A stretch of 24,428 nucleotides of DNA from Podila epigama (taxonomy: Eukaryota; Mortierellomycota; Mortierellomycetes; Mortierellales; Mortierellaceae), in assembly GCA_015679605.1 (NCBI GenBank), contig JAAAVE010000080.1, positions 1 to 24,428 of the forward strand, given 5' to 3'. The position numbers were made by a program, and so were the translations under genes. The first letter of the stretch is position 1, and each line of letters opens with the position of its first letter. Under the pieces are notes generated by a model, which was given only the letters and a program-made list of their open reading frames with translations, had not been told where the DNA came from and searched no databases. This document shows, piece by piece, positions 1 to 8,933 of the stretch.

Positions 1-60
1 GCGGGAGACTGTAGTTTGTCTGTCATCTCTAGGTCCCTGGTTCAAATCCGGGTTTTCGGA
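1..60 (+). tRNA. tRNA-Tyr (anticodon GTA), 5' end missing, with a 10-nt intron
   Basis: This is the 3' part of a tRNA gene; the acceptor 5' strand and most of the D arm lie outside the window. The anticodon stem GGAGA (4-8) pairs with TCTCT (26-30), including one G-T pair. The loop reads CTGTAG then A25, with anticodon GTA at 11-13. A 10-base intron (15-24) sits after position 37, where nuclear tRNA introns occur; fungal tRNA-Tyr genes usually have one. The variable loop is AGGTC (31-35). The T arm is CCTGG-TTCAAAT-CCGGG (36-52), and 53-60 hold the acceptor 3' strand plus discriminator A. The B box GGTTCAAATCC is at 39-49. Without the intron the anticodon loop would have eight bases, so the intron reading is preferred. 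Confidence 0.85.
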
Positions 61-64
61 TATC

Positions 65-68
65 TTTT
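65..68 (+). terminator. RNA polymerase III T-run terminator
   Basis: A TTTT run starts four bases after the tRNA discriminator base. This is the expected place and form for pol III termination of the tRNA-Tyr gene. Confidence 0.55.
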
Positions 69-603
69 GCTTCTTGGCGTAATTTTGCTTCAGGCTGCAA
101 AGTCTGCCCGGCAAAGTTTATCCGTTGCTCCTCTTACCCCTAATTTTTTGCTTTGTTGACCATCGACGTTTTTTTTCCCCCTTGAGGTTATGTTTCTAAA
201 ACTATTTCATATGTCGAAAAAAACTTTGATTAAATCAGTGCCTTCGAGGGTCCTTTGACAAGAAGAAAAAAAAAATGTTTCTCAAACTTTTGTGGTCGTG
301 GTTTGCCTTCGTGGTGGGAGGGTTGTGGAATAGAGAACTCAGCTTATTCGACAGCCCATTGAAAGGTGGCACACAACCTGAGTTGGGAGTTTATGGGAGT
401 TATGGACGTTGTGAGAGCTGCTGATGTTCACTCAGTCGATTCTCTTTATTCCTTTGTGAAATAAGAAAGAAAAATATAAAATCACAAAAACTGGCATGTG
501 AAGAAAAAAAAAATCGTACGAGTTCATTTTTTGATATACCTCCCGCTTGAGCATGGAGGGGGAGGGAAGGATAGCCTTTTCGCACTATTCCTCTTTCTTC
601 TCT
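69..603. other. Intergenic region between tRNA-Tyr and the 3' end of the BCAS3-like gene
   Basis: No convincing gene is present. The stretch is rich in T and A homopolymers (for example around 169-179, 265-275 and 504-513). The short open frames here have no conserved look. It probably contains the 3' UTR and polyadenylation region of the minus-strand BCAS3-like gene. Confidence 0.5.
445..450 (-). promoter_or_regulatory. Candidate AATAAA polyadenylation signal of the BCAS3-like gene
   Basis: AATAAA reads on the minus strand about 155 bases past the stop codon at 604-606. Spacing is plausible but fungal signals are degenerate, so this is only a candidate. Confidence 0.35.
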
Positions 604-3600
604 CTAAATGATGGACTCGTACTCTTCTTCATCTTCTTCTTGACCTATTTCACCCTGCTCCGAAAATCGTCCCATTCCTACGCTTTGCCCACCACTCGTG
701 CCAGATCCACGACCGTAACGATGATGCGGAGGAATCTGTCCAGAAGACGCAGCAGACGCGACTTGTCCTCCTCCTCCTTTAACCTCACGAGGCATATCGA
801 GGAAATCATCATCATCTATATGAAACACACCGCCTTGAGGTAATGTCGTATCCTCATGTCCACCATGGCCATCCCTGTGGACACCAAAGGAGAATTCCTC
901 GTCCACTCTAACATGAGCCGCACTGGACCCGATAAAGATGGAGGCACTTCCTGGCATGTCCACCTCATTGTCACCATCGGGTGAAAACATCATCAAGGCG
1001 CTTTGAGCCATAGCATTCTGCACCTGAGGCTGTGGCAGAGTCGCATATTCAGGTCCCTGTTGCTGTTGTCCATGAGCACGATTCACAGGCTGACGTGTGG
1101 ATGATGATCCCGCTGTGAGCGCCGAGAAGCCTTTAGCTGACTGAGAGTTATCGTGCGTATATGACTTGTCATTAAAGGATGAAGGTACTGGCGAGGCAGT
1201 TGATGATGGCATTTCCACAAAGGCTCCATGAGCTGGGTACTGGTTACCCGCGGTACCAGAAGCCAAGCTCGAACTTGCAGACGATCCAGGTCGTAATTTG
1301 GCACTATGTTCTGTTGGAGGTGTGGATATGAATGCGTGTTGTTGGGGCTGAGCATGATTCGCACCAAAGAATGTCGGCTTGGGGCTGCTTCCAGAACCAT
1401 TTCCAAGGTTAATCAAGTAGGCATCCTCAAAGGACAATGTAGCCGCTAACATGTGCAACGAGGAAAACGAACAATGGGCAATATATAGTAGGGAAACATA
1501 CAAAGAAGAGAGAAAAAAAAAGTGTGGACAAAGTGATATCGCTTCCAAAAATATCACGTATCACTAACAATAAACCAAGAAAACTCACCTCGCAATGAGC
1601 TTGGACTCACACTCCCCACAGATGTAGATACACGATTCTGATTGATTGGGCTAGTTGCATGCGTTTTCAGATAGGTCTTCATGGCAGAAGACAGGTGTTC
1701 GGATAAGTCGTCCGTGTCGCCGTCATGACTCTCCACTCTGCCATGGCCTCGTATACCGCCGCCATCAGCCGACACTGCAATGCCTGAGATCCAAGGTTTA
1801 CTTGTCGAGGACTGACGCGAAGTAGAGCTTGGTTGGCCCCCATCCTTGCCTGCTACCACAGCGACGCCTCGCCTCAGATTTAGCGCCCTTGTCGCTGGAA
1901 GCTTTCCTTCACTGAATTCCTGAGCAATCGACTCCTGTGATCCAATGTATGTCTGGAACGAAAACTGGGGTGATTTCCACAACAGATGCTGGGGTTGCGT
2001 AAGCGTCACAGTGGAGGAAAAGTTACCATGTGCTGCCAGCGTTTGTTGCAGCAGAGGGTACTGGCCTTTCCAACCTGAGTGCATGCCATTGTCATAAGTT
2101 GAAATCTCGGCATGGGCCAGCCATCGTGAGTGTCCAGTATTGGTCTTGCCATGTTTCCCTGTTCCAGTACCTGTCACCTTTGACACAGTTGAAGGAGCCA
2201 GTGCTCTTTTGACAGGCAGCCAGTCGTCTTCGCGATTCAAGGTCCATTCAGCAACATCTTCAGGTGCTAGTACTAAATCCGAAGTCTCCACAACACGACC
2301 TACACATATTGATAGGATAGATATATTCATGAGTGATTAGTATCACCTCATCCCTACATTTTCCTAGCTTCAACTCAGTTCCACTTCAAGGACGATTTTT
2401 TTTTTATAAACATCACTCAACGTAGAGTCCACTCACCATTATATGTCTTCTTGCTACGCACGCTGCTGACCCAGCAGCGGTGGAGGGTTAGCATGCCCAG
2501 AGGATTAAAAACATAAATATCCGCAAAACTTGGTGCCCGCTCAGGCTCGGAAAGAGTTCCTTGTGTCGCCAACTGTTGTTGCACAGCAAGAGGCACATCC
2601 GAACCATTCGCTTGAGCCTGCTGACTACCGCTGTTGCCCTGGCCTTGAGGGAATGGCTGTTTAGCAGGTCCAGGACTACTGTTTGTTCCGGTCCAGCTCA
2701 TGGTGCGACTACGTACAGTCGCGACAGGGCCTCGGCGACTACTCTCTACAACAAGACCTGGCAAGCTGGCCAATCCGTGGGCGGCATGTTGAACTACCGC
2801 GGCAGCTGGAGGGCTCAATGTCTGCCATAAATGCGACGCAGTAGACTGGAGCCTGGCTGCAGTGGACACAGGTGGCGCCTTGGAGCGATTAATCAAAAGG
2901 TTACCAGAATGGGTTGATGGCACATGAGATGAGCCATCTCGTCTAGCCGAATGGTCACCTGCGCCTGCGCCTACCAAGCCAAGAGGTCCGTCCGCCCCTC
3001 CATCATACTCTCCTGGCGAGAGAGCGACCGACGCAGGGTCTGAAGCAAAAACGGTCGATGAGGGTAAAAAGTAAGCCGCAATGTTAGAGCGTTGTCTGCC
3101 AGCAGAGTGAGCTGCATGGCGCTGTGAAGATCGAGCCGAAGGAGGCTGACTGAATTCTGAGGTTCCAGTGCTGGAAGAGTTGAGAGAATCTTGCGAACTC
3201 TGTCTATTCAAGGACCCACGACGACGATCCGGACTAGGGGGGTATAAGTTGTCAAGATGCTCTGGCGTCTGCCCAGCAGAGAGAATAACGTCCGGGATGA
3301 AATGCCTCTGCTTGATTCGGCAAAGTGCGCTTAGGCTTGTGGGATATTCTATAGCAGTGGCAGTCCAGTTCACGACGCCAGTGTACATGTGAGCACCCAC
3401 GTCAGGTGAACCTCCAAATGGGTTAACAGCGTACAGATGGGTTGTGCCTCTTGAAGTGGTCACAGCAACCCATGTCTCGTCCTCGTTAAAGACAATGTCT
3501 TCCACATTGGCATGGGTGATGCCTCGTGCCAACTTGTAAAGATGGCGAGTACCAGATCCTGATGAGGGTCTGACTTCGTGAATATGAAAGACATTTCCAT

Positions 3601-6259
3601 GACGGGACACTGTCAACAAAAGCCTTCCCGATGGTGAGAACTTGCAGCCAGATATAGGGTGGTCATGAGGTTTGAAATGTGCAATCACTGGCATGTTTGC
3701 CAACGAAATATCTCGAATGATGACCTAACAGTGAGCAGGTTCCAAAAGGAAGCATAGATATAAGTTTCAACCCTAGCAGTACAATCTTTGCTCAACACTC
3801 CCAAAAGTGTCCTTTACGATCATTAAACATACCGTGCCGATCGCTTCCTTTTTGTGAGCTGTATTGTGTGAAGTATCGTCATGTCGCCTGCGGTTGGCGG
3901 CTTGTGATGTGAGGCGATCATGGTCATAGGAGGCTGAAGACCGTCGAGAGTGTCTATTTGCGTTCTTGTGTCCAGGTCCTCCAGGCGGGGATGTCGATGC
4001 AGTGCCTGTCGATCCCTGTGATCCTCCACCTGACCAATATGATGAGATTGTCTGATGGGCAAACCCTCCTGCATGGACCATTGAACCAGCCAAAAGAAGG
4101 AGAAAAGGTCAATATAAATGTTTTGCTCAACAAAGTCGCATGATACACGAAAAAAATACAGGAACGAGGGACTCACCAAGCATCTTGACGCCTCCAAAGA
4201 CTTCCTTGGCGACGCCTTTCGCCAGGTCCTGATATCCACCAGTGTTTTCGCCATCATGGTCACCATGCTTTGCATCGGAACTGTCGTTGAGGGCCTCACT
4301 GGTAGTGGAATATGCTAACAGCCGTGTGCCAAGTGCAAAGACACCTGGGTACGACACGTCATTAAGTACGCTCTGTTTTGCATATAGGGAATTCAACGTG
4401 GTTTGACTGAACAAATGAAGTCGCGTGCTCTCCCCTGGAGACGTGAGTGCCTGTTTGGGTTCGGTTAGTGAGTTGATTAAATTATGGATGATACTTATTC
4501 ATGGACTGGCCAAGTAAAATGAATTCTTACCACAACAAGGCCTCGTTCACAAACATCAACAGCAGATACATCATAGTTGGCATCTCCAAAATCAATCGTT
4601 TTGACCACCTGGTGGGAGGTGAGCGAGTAGATTGTAAGTTTTTTTTGAGACAACGTGCCGTCGTCTAAACGATCGCTCGATCTAATAGAATGCCAGAGCG
4701 GATAGAGTGCGAGTGCGCAAAAAAAACAAGCAGATATGCAATACAAGTGTCAGTGAGGTTATGTAGCAAGTACACTCACATTGGTGTGATATCAGTCAAC
4801 TTTAGACACTACAAATAGCGAAAAGTGACATTACATAACAGCCACAAGAGGGCGATGCTGTTCAAATTGGTCAGTCTTTCCCGGAGATATACGTGGCGAT
4901 GGAAGGACCTATTTAGAAAACAGCCTTTGGTTGGTTAGTCTTTGCGCCCACATTATTACTGAAAAGGGCTGAGGGTTGAGGGTGCATAAAAATAAGGGCT
5001 GCCGCAGTCATCAGAGTGGGAAAGGGGGTGGGGGGAGGTTTGGATGGATGGAAAGAGGACAATGTGTCGCCTTGCCTGGTCCCTGCGGCGTTTGCCTCCA
5101 ATGTCCCACAGGTCGAGATGATATGCAATATGCAATGAAAATCCTTATTTGCCTCTGCTCCCTTTCTCCTTTTCCTGGAAGTGTACATATGGCATGGGAT
5201 GGATAGCCAGTTCAAATGAACAGACATTGTTCAAATCTTGAACTTGCCTTGATAAATGACACCTCGTTCTCTTCACAAACGGATACAATCTCATGAATGT
5301 TGTCGGGGTGTGTGATATCCCAGATCTGGAAGCCATCGGCATATCCAAGCAGCAAACAAAACCTCCTAGCAACGAAAATTCATGAGTAAAAAGAAGGCAT
5401 AAAGGAAAGAAAAGAGAAAAGAGAGAATATAGAGATAGAGAGAAAAGTGTTGAGAGAAGACTTGGTCAATGCTCACTCTGAATGTAGTCCATGACCAAAG
5501 CACCTCTCCTTGATAGTACATGCTTTTATGAGCGTGTCCATATTTGAGCAGAGACAAAGGTGTAGGCATTAAGTTGAGGTAGAGCAAAAATTGCGGAGAA
5601 TGAGGTGATGACTTTGTGGAATATGGTGAAGATACTGTATTACGACCATAGCCAAAGCCATGGCATGGCGACAGTACATCGCACATCGCTCGGAATTCGA
5701 GGAATAGAACTGAGGACTTTTTTTGACAAGTTGTGATGAGATCATTTCATGTATCCTACAAACGCGTCATACCTTGTTGTTCTGTGCCGCGCACTGTCGA
5801 TCCAGTCAAAAGCGGAAAAGCGAACAGCATCACCGTTCGTTAACATGTAGACGTTGTCTTGGCCCGGGAGAGGATTGGCATGTTGTCCCTGTCCAGGTTG
5901 ATACGGATTTGTTGAGCCTGGATGACTAGAGAATGTTTGGCTTGAAGGTGAGGTGAAGCCGCGTGTGGGCATGGAGAAAGATGTTGGCAGAGTGTTTGCT
6001 ACATAGGACGACACTCCTGTTAACACCGACGAAAGCGACTCCAAGGCCGACGGGTCCCTAACAATATGTTCAGTCGATGAATTAGATGAAGACAGACTTT
6101 GACATACATTCGGTACCTTTACTCCTTCATGGAATTGTTGTTACATGCAACCCATTTTCTTCTTCAACTTGAATTGCAAATTGTCATGTTCACTCCAAGG
6201 TAAGAGGCCTACCTGAGAAACACAGGTTCCACACGCCGGGGAGTGCCTTGGTCGGCCAT
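604..6259 (-). CDS. BCAS3: BCAS3-like WD40 protein (phagophore-associated, PROPPIN-related), 1341 aa
   Basis: Exons (minus): 6259-6213, 6057-5773, 5365-5248, 4908-4835, 4681-4531, 4450-4177, 4068-3833, 3724-2437, 2299-1589, 1445-604; all phases close, ending in TAG. Residues about 85-560 form a degenerate beta-propeller. Landmarks are LGYADGFQIWDI in exon 3, LTIYSL...VVKTIDF in exon 5, HPISGCKFSPSGRLLLT in exon 8 and the following VAVTTSRGTTHLYAVNPFGG. These track animal BCAS3 and plant ATG18f/g/h. The C-terminal BCAS3 domain is marked by DIYVFNPLGMLTLH (about residue 800) and LLWKSPQFSFQTY (930-942). Ser/Gln-rich linkers follow, and the C-terminus is acidic (EDEEEYESII). In animals BCAS3 pairs with PHAF1 and binds phosphoinositides at the autophagosome-forming membrane; the same role here is inferred. 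Intron 3 is GC-AG; intron 2 is long (406 nt). Confidence 0.93.
5246..5247 (-). other. GC 5' splice site of BCAS3-like intron 3
   Basis: Exon 3 ends ATCAAG and the intron opens GCAAGT, the classical GC-AG donor consensus. The acceptor is AAATAG before 4908. Joining keeps the frame (FIK then VLPSPR) and matches the BCAS3 propeller. No GT donor nearby gives an open frame. Confidence 0.8.
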
Positions 6260-6499
6260 GACGAGAAAAAGAGCAGACTAGATACTTTGTGATACTGTTG
6301 TTGCGAAGTGACTTGTTGGAAGGTTCCACGCCCTTTTTTTTGGGTTATTTTTTTTATATATTCTGTGGGCGAAGTTGGTGGAGTGGTGAGTTTCAAGTGC
6401 TGAGAAAGAAACAGACAGCGCTGACTGACTGGGCAGAGTGATGTTGTTTTGGCAAAGTTGGTTTTATGCAAAGATGAAAGTATAGTGCGGCGTGAAGTA

Positions 6500-6550
6500 T
6501 TATGTGTGTGTATGAGTATGTTTCTATATGTGTGCGTGTGTATGTGTATT
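6500..6550. repeat. TG/TATG-rich simple sequence
   Basis: Alternating purine-pyrimidine runs of TG and TATG fill this interval, seen as CA/CATA repeats on the transcribed (minus) side upstream of the BCAS3-like start. Such tracts are common in fungal promoters and 5' UTRs; no function is claimed. Confidence 0.6.
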
Positions 6551-6597
6551 GGTGAATGAATGGATGTGTGGATTGTCAAGAGAAAGAGAGGAGTTCA

Positions 6598-6617
6598 ATG
6601 CATGCATGCATGCATGC
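6598..6617. repeat. Perfect (ATGC)5 microsatellite
   Basis: Five tandem ATGC units, followed by a near-copy (AAACATGCAAG). The unit is self-complementary in register, so each strand reads as CATG/GCAT repeats and could fold on itself. It lies 56 bases past the F-box stop codon. Confidence 0.9.
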
Positions 6618-6672
6618 AAACATGCAAGAGTGAGGCAATAATTCTGTGATCACATGACCTGCCGCGTGACCA

Positions 6673-8628
6673 TCAGCGACTTGGCCGCGCAAGCGCAACA
6701 TAAGTGAAGCGAACTTGTTTTTGTTGGGCACGAATCACAGGCGAGCTCTGAAGCAGGTGCCGTTGCCAGAGCTGACGGATGTTGTCCTCGAGCTGTTTAC
6801 TGACAATTACCCATCGCAGCTGGCTCTGATTGTAGTATTGCCAGAGTAGTAAGTCAGTTCCTGACTGGTTTGCTTCTTGGCCCTGATGGTCCTCATAGTG
6901 TGGCTCAAGTTGACTTTGTTCCTTTTCCTCCTGGTTACTTTGTTGCTGAGTAGTTGTAGTCTCTGAGAGGATGTCCTTGACCAATTGTACCACCTGTTCT
7001 GCCTTCATATCTTGACACCCGACCAGGTCAAGCCGCTCCAGGCGCTGCAGCCGACTGATTACTTCTGGCCAGCCCCTGAAGGCGAGTGTTCCCCATAAGC
7101 CGAGAAGATCCAACTCTCGGAGATTGGGTAACTGGCAGATATGGTCAATCGCAGGCCGTTTCCTAGACGAACGACTAGGCATCGGTGCTGTGAATGCAAG
7201 CCTGATTCTGGCGAGTGTGGGACAATGCAGCAGCGACGAATAAACAAACGTCCAAGCAACCTCTCCTTCCAAATCCAGTGAAGCCAGCCGAGTTAAAGAT
7301 GGACCAGACCAGGAAAGAGGCGTTGATACTAGACTTCCATTGAACCACGAGCGGACAGTGATATGCTCCAGAGTCGGTCCAAACAGTTCTACTGCTTCAT
7401 TGGTTGCAGCGATGACTCTCTCTGCCAGTCCAGCCAAATCGATTCTGGTGAGCAGAGTCATGTGTGAATGGTCTAGACGCTGCTGGCCATGCTGAGGAGT
7501 CGTGCTGAGGGTGGTAGTCCACTTTGGTCGCCAGGCATCAAAGACATCCTTGTTATTGACATACATCTTGATGCCTTGCAGGCGGGAGCAAGAGCCTAGA
7601 AATGTTTGCATATTGCCACTCACTCGAAATATTTGTTCTGGGTTCTTGAGAGAGTGGAGCAAGAGAATCTTTAGGTTCTTGACCGGTATTCGATCCATGT
7701 AAAAGACTGCTTCTGGCCAGTGTTGCACATCGAGCACCTCGAGGTTGTCTCCCATGGCTTCCACGAGTTCGATGAGGCGCGAAGGCTGCTTAAAATTTGA
7801 TAGTTCGGATTCAGGCTTGTTCTCGATCTGCAGTTCGCGCAATGTGCCGAAGGTTGCTTGATGGTCCATGATAAACATGAGCATCTTGTCGAGCCTGGAG
7901 GGTGTGGCTCGAGTATGTGAAGACCTTGGTGGGTTGGCGAGAATCATGAGCTTTTCAGACTCGAGATCAGCGTCAGTAAAGAGACTGTGGTCCGTGCCCA
8001 GAATTTCGAGCCTCCTCAAGGAGGAGAGATAAGGCAGTTTTATGCGGGGTACTTGCATGGGCAGACAGACGGCCAGAGTGGTGAGTTGAGGCGCCAGTCG
8101 ATCGAGCATGGCCAGTTCGATCCTGTTACGGACTTCAACCATGGAACGGTACCAGACCACGTTGTCGTAGTAGCAGTTGGGGATGGTTGGGAAGAGAGTC
8201 ATGAAGGTCTGGTGCATCATTGGATCGTGGAACATGTTGGTGCAGCAAGATAGATAGTCGACAGTTGTGGGACTAGGCAGCAATTGAACTTCGGGCCCAT
8301 AGGGTGGTAGTCGGGAAGGAGCGTGAGGACGGTCAGTCCTTGTCTCTTGATGCAATGTGGTTGAGGTGTGGTTATGGTCCTCATTGTTGTCTTGCAGTAG
8401 GTGTGAGGAAGAGATGAGGAGATGGAGCAGGTTGTCGTAGCGGCGAGTACGTTCGACAATGGTCCAGTGCTGATTCGGCTCGTTGTGGAGAAGACGGAAG
8501 GGAGATGTATAGAGAAAGGAGACACTGATACGGAAGAAGACTCTACTAGTGAGGAGAAGTGAGTGGAGAGTGGCCCGTTCTTGACTAAGGTAGGAAACGA
8601 TTAGCCAAAGGCATTCTTCTGGCAGCAT
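6673..8628 (-). CDS. F-box and leucine-rich-repeat-like protein, 651 aa
   Basis: Single exon. The N-terminus MLPEECLWLIVSYLS, followed by LHSLLLTSRVFFRISVSFLY, is an F-box (about residues 1-45), which would bind Skp1 in an SCF ubiquitin ligase. The rest has irregular leucine-rich strands, such as LRRLEILG, LRELQIEN, LEVLDVQHW, LTRIDLAGL, LRELDLLGLWG and LERLDLVGCQD, which in this class hold the substrate. A Gln/Glu-rich, His-containing low-complexity stretch interrupts the last 100 residues. The start is the ATG at 8628; a GTG two codons upstream extends the open frame but is not a plausible start. Such genes are strongly expanded in Mortierella-type fungi. The substrate is unknown. An out-of-frame ATG lies 8 bases upstream. 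Confidence 0.85.
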   Translation of the reverse strand: MLPEECLWLIVSYLSQERATLHSLLLTSRVFFRISVSFLYTSPFRLLHNEPNQHWTIVERTRRYDNLLHLLISSSHLLQDNNEDHNHTSTTLHQETRTDRPHAPSRLPPYGPEVQLLPSPTTVDYLSCCTNMFHDPMMHQTFMTLFPTIPNCYYDNVVWYRSMVEVRNRIELAMLDRLAPQLTTLAVCLPMQVPRIKLPYLSSLRRLEILGTDHSLFTDADLESEKLMILANPPRSSHTRATPSRLDKMLMFIMDHQATFGTLRELQIENKPESELSNFKQPSRLIELVEAMGDNLEVLDVQHWPEAVFYMDRIPVKNLKILLLHSLKNPEQIFRVSGNMQTFLGSCSRLQGIKMYVNNKDVFDAWRPKWTTTLSTTPQHGQQRLDHSHMTLLTRIDLAGLAERVIAATNEAVELFGPTLEHITVRSWFNGSLVSTPLSWSGPSLTRLASLDLEGEVAWTFVYSSLLHCPTLARIRLAFTAPMPSRSSRKRPAIDHICQLPNLRELDLLGLWGTLAFRGWPEVISRLQRLERLDLVGCQDMKAEQVVQLVKDILSETTTTQQQSNQEEKEQSQLEPHYEDHQGQEANQSGTDLLLWQYYNQSQLRWVIVSKQLEDNIRQLWQRHLLQSSPVIRAQQKQVRFTYVALARPSR

Positions 8629-8636
8629 TGGCACAT
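8601..8636 (-). other. Short upstream ORF overlapping the F-box start codon
   Basis: An ATG at 8636-8634, out of frame with the F-box gene, opens an 11-codon frame that ends with TAA at 8603-8601, inside the main coding region. If the transcript starts upstream of it, ribosomes must leak past it or reinitiate. Both ATGs have pyrimidine at -3, so neither context is strong. Confidence 0.45.
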
Positions 8637-8933
8637 GAATGGAGTTGGTAATCGATGGAATGGATCCGATGGATTGAAATGGTATTCAGAGTAAAAAAGT
8701 GAGTTTCACAGTGAGAGCAGCAGTCACATAGGAAGGTATACTAACTTCACTTCGCTCACACTCTTATTTCTCATTGTTCACTTTCATTCATTCACTCCAT
8801 CCCATCCCTTTTCAAATCAATTCATTTCAAAAAAGAACACATTCGAACCATCAAGTCAAAGGGGACATACTTCAACCAACAGACACACCTTCAACAAAAC
8901 ACACCTTGCCTTCACTTTGCTAAACAGCCACCA
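8629..8933. promoter_or_regulatory. Divergent intergenic region, F-box gene (-) and hydrolase-phosphatase gene (+)
   Basis: This 305-bp gap must hold both promoters and 5' UTRs. Its right half is rich in TTCA/CATTCA and C/T tracts, typical of fungal leaders. I see no clear TATA box or named operator. Confidence 0.5.

Larger units (their letters stand above)
6260..6672. other. Intergenic region upstream of the BCAS3-like gene and downstream of the F-box gene
   Basis: Both flanking genes are on the minus strand, so this holds the BCAS3-like promoter and 5' UTR plus the F-box 3' UTR. It carries a TG/TATG-rich tract (about 6500-6550) and a perfect tetranucleotide repeat (6598-6617). TCACATGAC-like and GCGTGACC elements lie at about 6649-6671, close to the F-box stop. 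No gene is seen. Confidence 0.5.

Noticed and set aside
547-843. Plus-strand open frame of 98 codons
   Set aside because: It lies antisense to the last exon of the BCAS3-like gene and has no conserved features; a shadow frame.
4741-4832. Possible micro-exon in BCAS3 intron 4 after TTTGTAG
   Set aside because: All joins produce an immediate stop; skipping to CTATTAG gives the conserved VAV-ISSDRL join in frame.
5366-5686. Minus-strand open frame of 106 codons as an extra BCAS3 exon
   Set aside because: Using the visible splice sites it does not fit the phase of exon 2, and no BCAS3 relative has a matching segment; kept as intron and reported only as an observation.
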